Virus record (IMG/VR): IMGVR_UViG_3300043444_000502
Location: 64,001 to 128,000 of that record
Direction: 5' to 3' (one strand)
From: a virus
Length of the DNA stretch: 64,000 nt
Made by a program: the position numbers and the translations under genes. The notes under the pieces were generated by a model, which worked only from the letters and a program-made list of their open reading frames with translations, did not search any database and had not been told where the DNA came from. Shown here one piece after another: positions 61,334-64,000 of the stretch; position 1 is the stretch's first letter; every line of letters begins with the position of its first letter.

Positions 61334-62041
61334 ATGATTCGTAATTACGTATATGATATTCAACAAGAATTTGCACGTAAACTTGTTGAACAAGAATTTG
61401 TCACTGATAAAGGTGGTGCAAAAACAATTGAAATTATTAATGCATCTTTTATTGCTGATGAGAAATCTATTTTTGGCGAAGTTAATGAAGACTATGTAAA
61501 ACGTGAACTTGAATGGTATCGTTCAATGTCATTAAATGTTAACGACATTCCAGGTGGTACACCTGCAATTTGGAAACAAGTTGCTGATAAAAATGGCATC
61601 ATTAATTCGAATTATGGTTGGTGCATTTATTCTGAAGAGAATCATCATCAGTTTACAAAAGTTGTTGATGAATTAGTTAAGTCACCATTGTCACGTCGTG
61701 CTACAATGATTTACATTCGTCCAACAATGCATGAAGATTATAAGGCGAATGGTATGTCAGACTTCATGTGTACTTACTCAACTCAATATTATATCCGTGA
61801 TGGTCAACTTCATGCTTCAGTTTTTATGAGATCTAACGATGCAGTTTATGGATACAAAAATGATTATGCATGGCAACGATACGTACAAAAAGAAGTGCTT
61901 CAAGCAATCAACGGTAAGTGTAATACTGTATATGCTCTTGGTGATCTTCACTGGAATGCTGGTAGTCTTCATGTCTATGAGCGGCACTTTGAACTAGTTG
62001 ATAAATGGGCTATTAATGATGGAGACTTCATTGTCAGATAA
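61334..62041 (+). CDS. 42: dCMP hydroxymethylase (T4 gp42-like)
   Basis: A 235-residue thymidylate synthase-fold enzyme. The sequence follows T4 gp42 closely as I know it: ASFIADE, RELEWYRS, GTPAIWKQVA, NSNYGW, SDFMCT, MRSNDA, KNDYAWQ, SLHVY. Glu60, Cys146 and Asp177 correspond to T4 Glu60, Cys148 and Asp179. The Asp, in place of the Asn of thymidylate synthases, selects cytosine over uracil. It makes 5-hydroxymethyl-dCMP. I chose the ATG at 61334 (AAGGA upstream), not the longer frame. Plain thymidylate synthase is the alternative. Confidence 0.88.
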   Translation: MIRNYVYDIQQEFARKLVEQEFVTDKGGAKTIEIINASFIADEKSIFGEVNEDYVKRELEWYRSMSLNVNDIPGGTPAIWKQVADKNGIINSNYGWCIYSEENHHQFTKVVDELVKSPLSRRATMIYIRPTMHEDYKANGMSDFMCTYSTQYYIRDGQLHASVFMRSNDAVYGYKNDYAWQRYVQKEVLQAINGKCNTVYALGDLHWNAGSLHVYERHFELVDKWAINDGDFIVR

Positions 62042-62477
62042 TAAATGGAATGATCGTTATATGGCTATGGCCAAAGAAGTTTCTCTTTGGTCTAAAGATC
62101 CTAATACTAAAGTTGGTGCAGTTGCAGTTGGAGAGAAAGGACAGATTCTATCTCAAGGATATAATGGTTTTCCCCGCGGAATTTTGGATTCTCCTCAACG
62201 CTTAAATGATAGAGAAACTAAATATCGTTTTGTAGTTCATGCAGAAATGAACGTAATTTACAATGCTACATATTCAGGAGTTTCTCTTGATAATGCAAAA
62301 TTATTTGTTTATGGATTACCTGTTTGTAGCGAATGCGCTAAAGGTATTATTCAAGTAGGTATTAAAGAAGTATATGTTGCAAAAGAATGCATTGATTTGA
62401 GACCACATTGGTTTGAATCATTTCAAAAAACTATGGATATGTTTGAAGAAGTTGGAATTAAAGTGTTTGCCGTATGA
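62019..62477 (+). CDS. cd: dCMP deaminase
   Basis: A 152-residue zinc deaminase. His74 and Glu76 (VHAEMN) and Cys103/Cys106 (PVCSEC) form the zinc and proton-shuttle site; NTKVGAVAVGEKGQIL is the substrate strand. It turns dCMP into dUMP. The ATG at 62019 is preferred; 62016 and a TTG at 61998 also fit the frame. It overlaps the hydroxymethylase gene by 23 bases and competes with that enzyme for dCMP. Confidence 0.9.
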   Translation: METSLSDNKWNDRYMAMAKEVSLWSKDPNTKVGAVAVGEKGQILSQGYNGFPRGILDSPQRLNDRETKYRFVVHAEMNVIYNATYSGVSLDNAKLFVYGLPVCSECAKGIIQVGIKEVYVAKECIDLRPHWFESFQKTMDMFEEVGIKVFAV

Positions 62478-63625
62478 CAATTGAAACCACTAAATATTAT
62501 GATGAGTACTTGAGATACTTTGCTCTTGCTACTAAACAGCAAGAGCTTTGTAACTTTGGAACTACGTTACATACTGAATCAAATATAGATGATGATCTTA
62601 TGCATCATGTAGAATTATATGATGTAGTTGAACGTAAGTATGCCGGTTTCTCACAAATCGTTAATGATGCATTTTATGGATGGACAGATAAACATCCGTA
62701 TTGGGACAAGATGCAATCAGGTCATATCACACTTCAACGTGAAGTAGTAGCAAAAGATTGGACAGGTAAACATGCAGACTTTAAACTCGCTGAATGGTTG
62801 TATATCTTTATTCTGCATAGAGTTTGTGGTTCCGCGATTAATTATGCTACTAAGCCAAGCGGTTATTACAATACGTTACTCTTCAACTTGCACAAAGCCA
62901 AGACGATTGAAGGAATGGTTGAGATCGTAAACAAACATCCTAAACCATTCTACACTTCAGTTGGTTATCAGTTCCCATCATTCCCTAAACCACCAGCTGA
63001 CTCTTCATATAAGCGTAGTGGCGATTACTACTTAAGCGAATATGCACCACGTTTAGCTAGAGAGATGGCTGAATGGTTAGAAAAAGGCGGTAAGCGAGAT
63101 CTTCGCGAAATTGGTAGTTTCATGTTAGATTGGAATGAAAAGAATGGATTACGAAAGTATCATTTCCAATATGCAGCTGTTGTTGCAGACGTTGCTGATT
63201 GGTATCCGCAGTATGTTAATAGAGAATCACACTTCTATTATGGTACAAACGCTCGTGAATGTATTTCTTACTTAGCAAAACCAACAAAGAAAATGAAGGA
63301 AGATGAGTTCTTAGATGCAGTAATGACTAAGATCTATGAAGATACAGGCGCAGTACCATATAATGCTGAGGACGTATGTTGTGACTTTATTCGTTGGGTA
63401 GAAAACTATATTCGACCAGGCGCAGATTATAATCACTTAGACTTTGATTCTGTATGGTCATCATGTACGATTAAAGACCATCCATTTGGTAGACAAGAGA
63501 ATATGTTGAAGCTTGGATTGGTAAAGACATTTAATAATATTACTGCTCATCCATCAGATGATACAATTATTAAAGCAGCTGGTTTAACAGTAGAACAATA
63601 TAAAGAAAAATGCAAAACGATTTGA
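62474..63625 (+). CDS. Putative base-hypermodification enzyme (aGPT-Pplase-like)
   Basis: A 383-residue helical protein with many Trp, Tyr and His. Parts such as LRYFALATKQQELCNFG and HRVCGSAINYATKPSGYYN are reminiscent of the alpha-glutamyl/putrescinyl-thymine pyrophosphorylase families, DNA-glycosylase-fold proteins linked to hypermodified phage bases. I recall this only loosely, so the call is weak. It overlaps dCMP deaminase by 4 bases and sits in a nucleotide-modification unit, which supports a role on modified DNA or nucleotides. Confidence 0.5.
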   Translation: MTIETTKYYDEYLRYFALATKQQELCNFGTTLHTESNIDDDLMHHVELYDVVERKYAGFSQIVNDAFYGWTDKHPYWDKMQSGHITLQREVVAKDWTGKHADFKLAEWLYIFILHRVCGSAINYATKPSGYYNTLLFNLHKAKTIEGMVEIVNKHPKPFYTSVGYQFPSFPKPPADSSYKRSGDYYLSEYAPRLAREMAEWLEKGGKRDLREIGSFMLDWNEKNGLRKYHFQYAAVVADVADWYPQYVNRESHFYYGTNARECISYLAKPTKKMKEDEFLDAVMTKIYEDTGAVPYNAEDVCCDFIRWVENYIRPGADYNHLDFDSVWSSCTIKDHPFGRQENMLKLGLVKTFNNITAHPSDDTIIKAAGLTVEQYKEKCKTI

Positions 63626-64000
63626 TGGAATTTATCAGTGAACCATATGTGAACATCACATATGAAGGCACATCTCCAGTTACCTTAAAAAACGGTAAAC
63701 CAACTGAAAGTTGGATGAAAGACTGGACACAAGAACAACGATTCGAAAAGTTCTTTGAGTGGTGCCATGCATTTGATAAACGCGAAGATAAATTATTGCG
63801 AGAAGACTATCAAATCTTCTCGCATCGTCTACATTGGCATGAACATCCATTTGTAGATGTTATGAAGCCAATCACAGATAATAAACTGCGTTTATTCTAT
63901 ACGTTAGTATTCTCATTTAGTAATGAACATTGGGGTACGCTCATGTCATTAATGAATGATGGTATTATAACGACACGCGAACGTTTTAAAACTCAACGAC
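63625..64000 (+). CDS. Hypothetical protein, 3' end outside window
   Basis: An open frame that runs to the window edge (125 residues visible). The ATG at 63625 overlaps the stop of the previous gene (TGATG); an earlier in-frame ATG at 63610 is also possible. The sequence is rich in Trp, His and Phe (SHRLHWHEHPF, FYTLVFSFSNEHWG), with helical character. It continues the modification unit. No family recognised. Confidence 0.68.
   Translation, partial: MEFISEPYVNITYEGTSPVTLKNGKPTESWMKDWTQEQRFEKFFEWCHAFDKREDKLLREDYQIFSHRLHWHEHPFVDVMKPITDNKLRLFYTLVFSFSNEHWGTLMSLMNDGIITTRERFKTQR

Noticed and set aside
61334-62041. Thymidylate synthase ThyA
   Set aside because: The fold is the same, but Asp177 replaces the Asn expected in thymidylate synthases, and many blocks follow T4 gp42, so dCMP hydroxymethylase is preferred.
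1-64000. tRNA genes, CRISPR arrays, insertion sequences, integrase or attachment sites
   Set aside because: No cloverleaf, spaced direct repeats, transposase or recombinase was seen. Gaps are short and filled by promoters, hairpins or ribosome sites.

Overview
The window is a segment of a large, AT-rich, strictly lytic T4-like myovirus. Every supported gene is on the + strand. The T4 neck/terminase/sheath/tube/portal/prohead/capsid block is present in canonical order (13, 14, 15, 16, 17, 18, 19, 20, 67-like, 68-like, 21, 22, 23). It is followed by the T4 recombination and replication core (uvsY, uvsW, 55, 47, 46, 45, dsbA, 44, 62, regA, 43). Several accessory genes (Hsp20, peptide deformylase, a Dps-like ferritin, 2OG-Fe(II) oxygenases, a MoxR/VWA pair, flavin-dependent halogenases, S74 fibres) are typical of T4-like phages of aquatic bacteria. 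No photosystem gene is visible, so the host cannot be named from this window.

Layout. (1) 1-6268: end of an unrecognised gene, then a tightly overlapping cassette of three radical SAM/SPASM-like enzymes, three 2OG-Fe(II) oxygenase-like proteins and two unknowns. (2) 6281-15360: late tail-fibre and adhesin genes, including a 1091-residue fibre with an S74 self-cleaving chaperone and three tandem glycine-rich paralogues. (3) 15391-18907: a flavin-dependent halogenase, a tail-assembly-chaperone-like gene, a terminator and a U32-like Fe-S TIM-barrel protein. (4) 18942-22725: further fibre genes, a short Cys-rich gene and a Dps-like ferritin. (5) 22729-37187: virion morphogenesis. (6) 37277-45430: a tube-fold tail protein, then recombination, late sigma factor and deformylase. 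(7) 45508-49393: an HExxH-VWA protein, a MoxR ATPase and a winged-helix protein. (8) 49468-57596: replisome, RegA, Hsp20 behind a putative RNA thermometer, and DNA polymerase. (9) 57593-64000: a second halogenase, an NTP-pyrophosphohydrolase-like gene, a primase-like gene and a nucleotide/DNA-modification set. That set includes a protein with the signature residues of T4 gp42 dCMP hydroxymethylase, which suggests hydroxymethylcytosine DNA.

Regulation can be read directly. Late genes carry T4-type TATAAATA boxes (seven exact intergenic or junction copies). The replication half carries eight copies of a different promoter: TGTACA or a variant, exactly 17 bases, then TATAAT, usually preceded by TGTGG or ATGG. 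GC-rich hairpin terminators close several units. gp55, DsbA and the clamp gp45, all known T4 late-transcription factors, are encoded here, so the phage probably uses the T4 late switch.

No stretch longer than about 300 bases lacks a gene. The longest gap (about 156 bases, 41421-41576) holds the gene 55 promoter and unusual G/C runs. The most unusual content is the dense set of oxidative and radical modification enzymes (3 radical SAM, 5 2OG-Fe(II), 2 halogenases, 1 U32-like), whose substrates are unknown.
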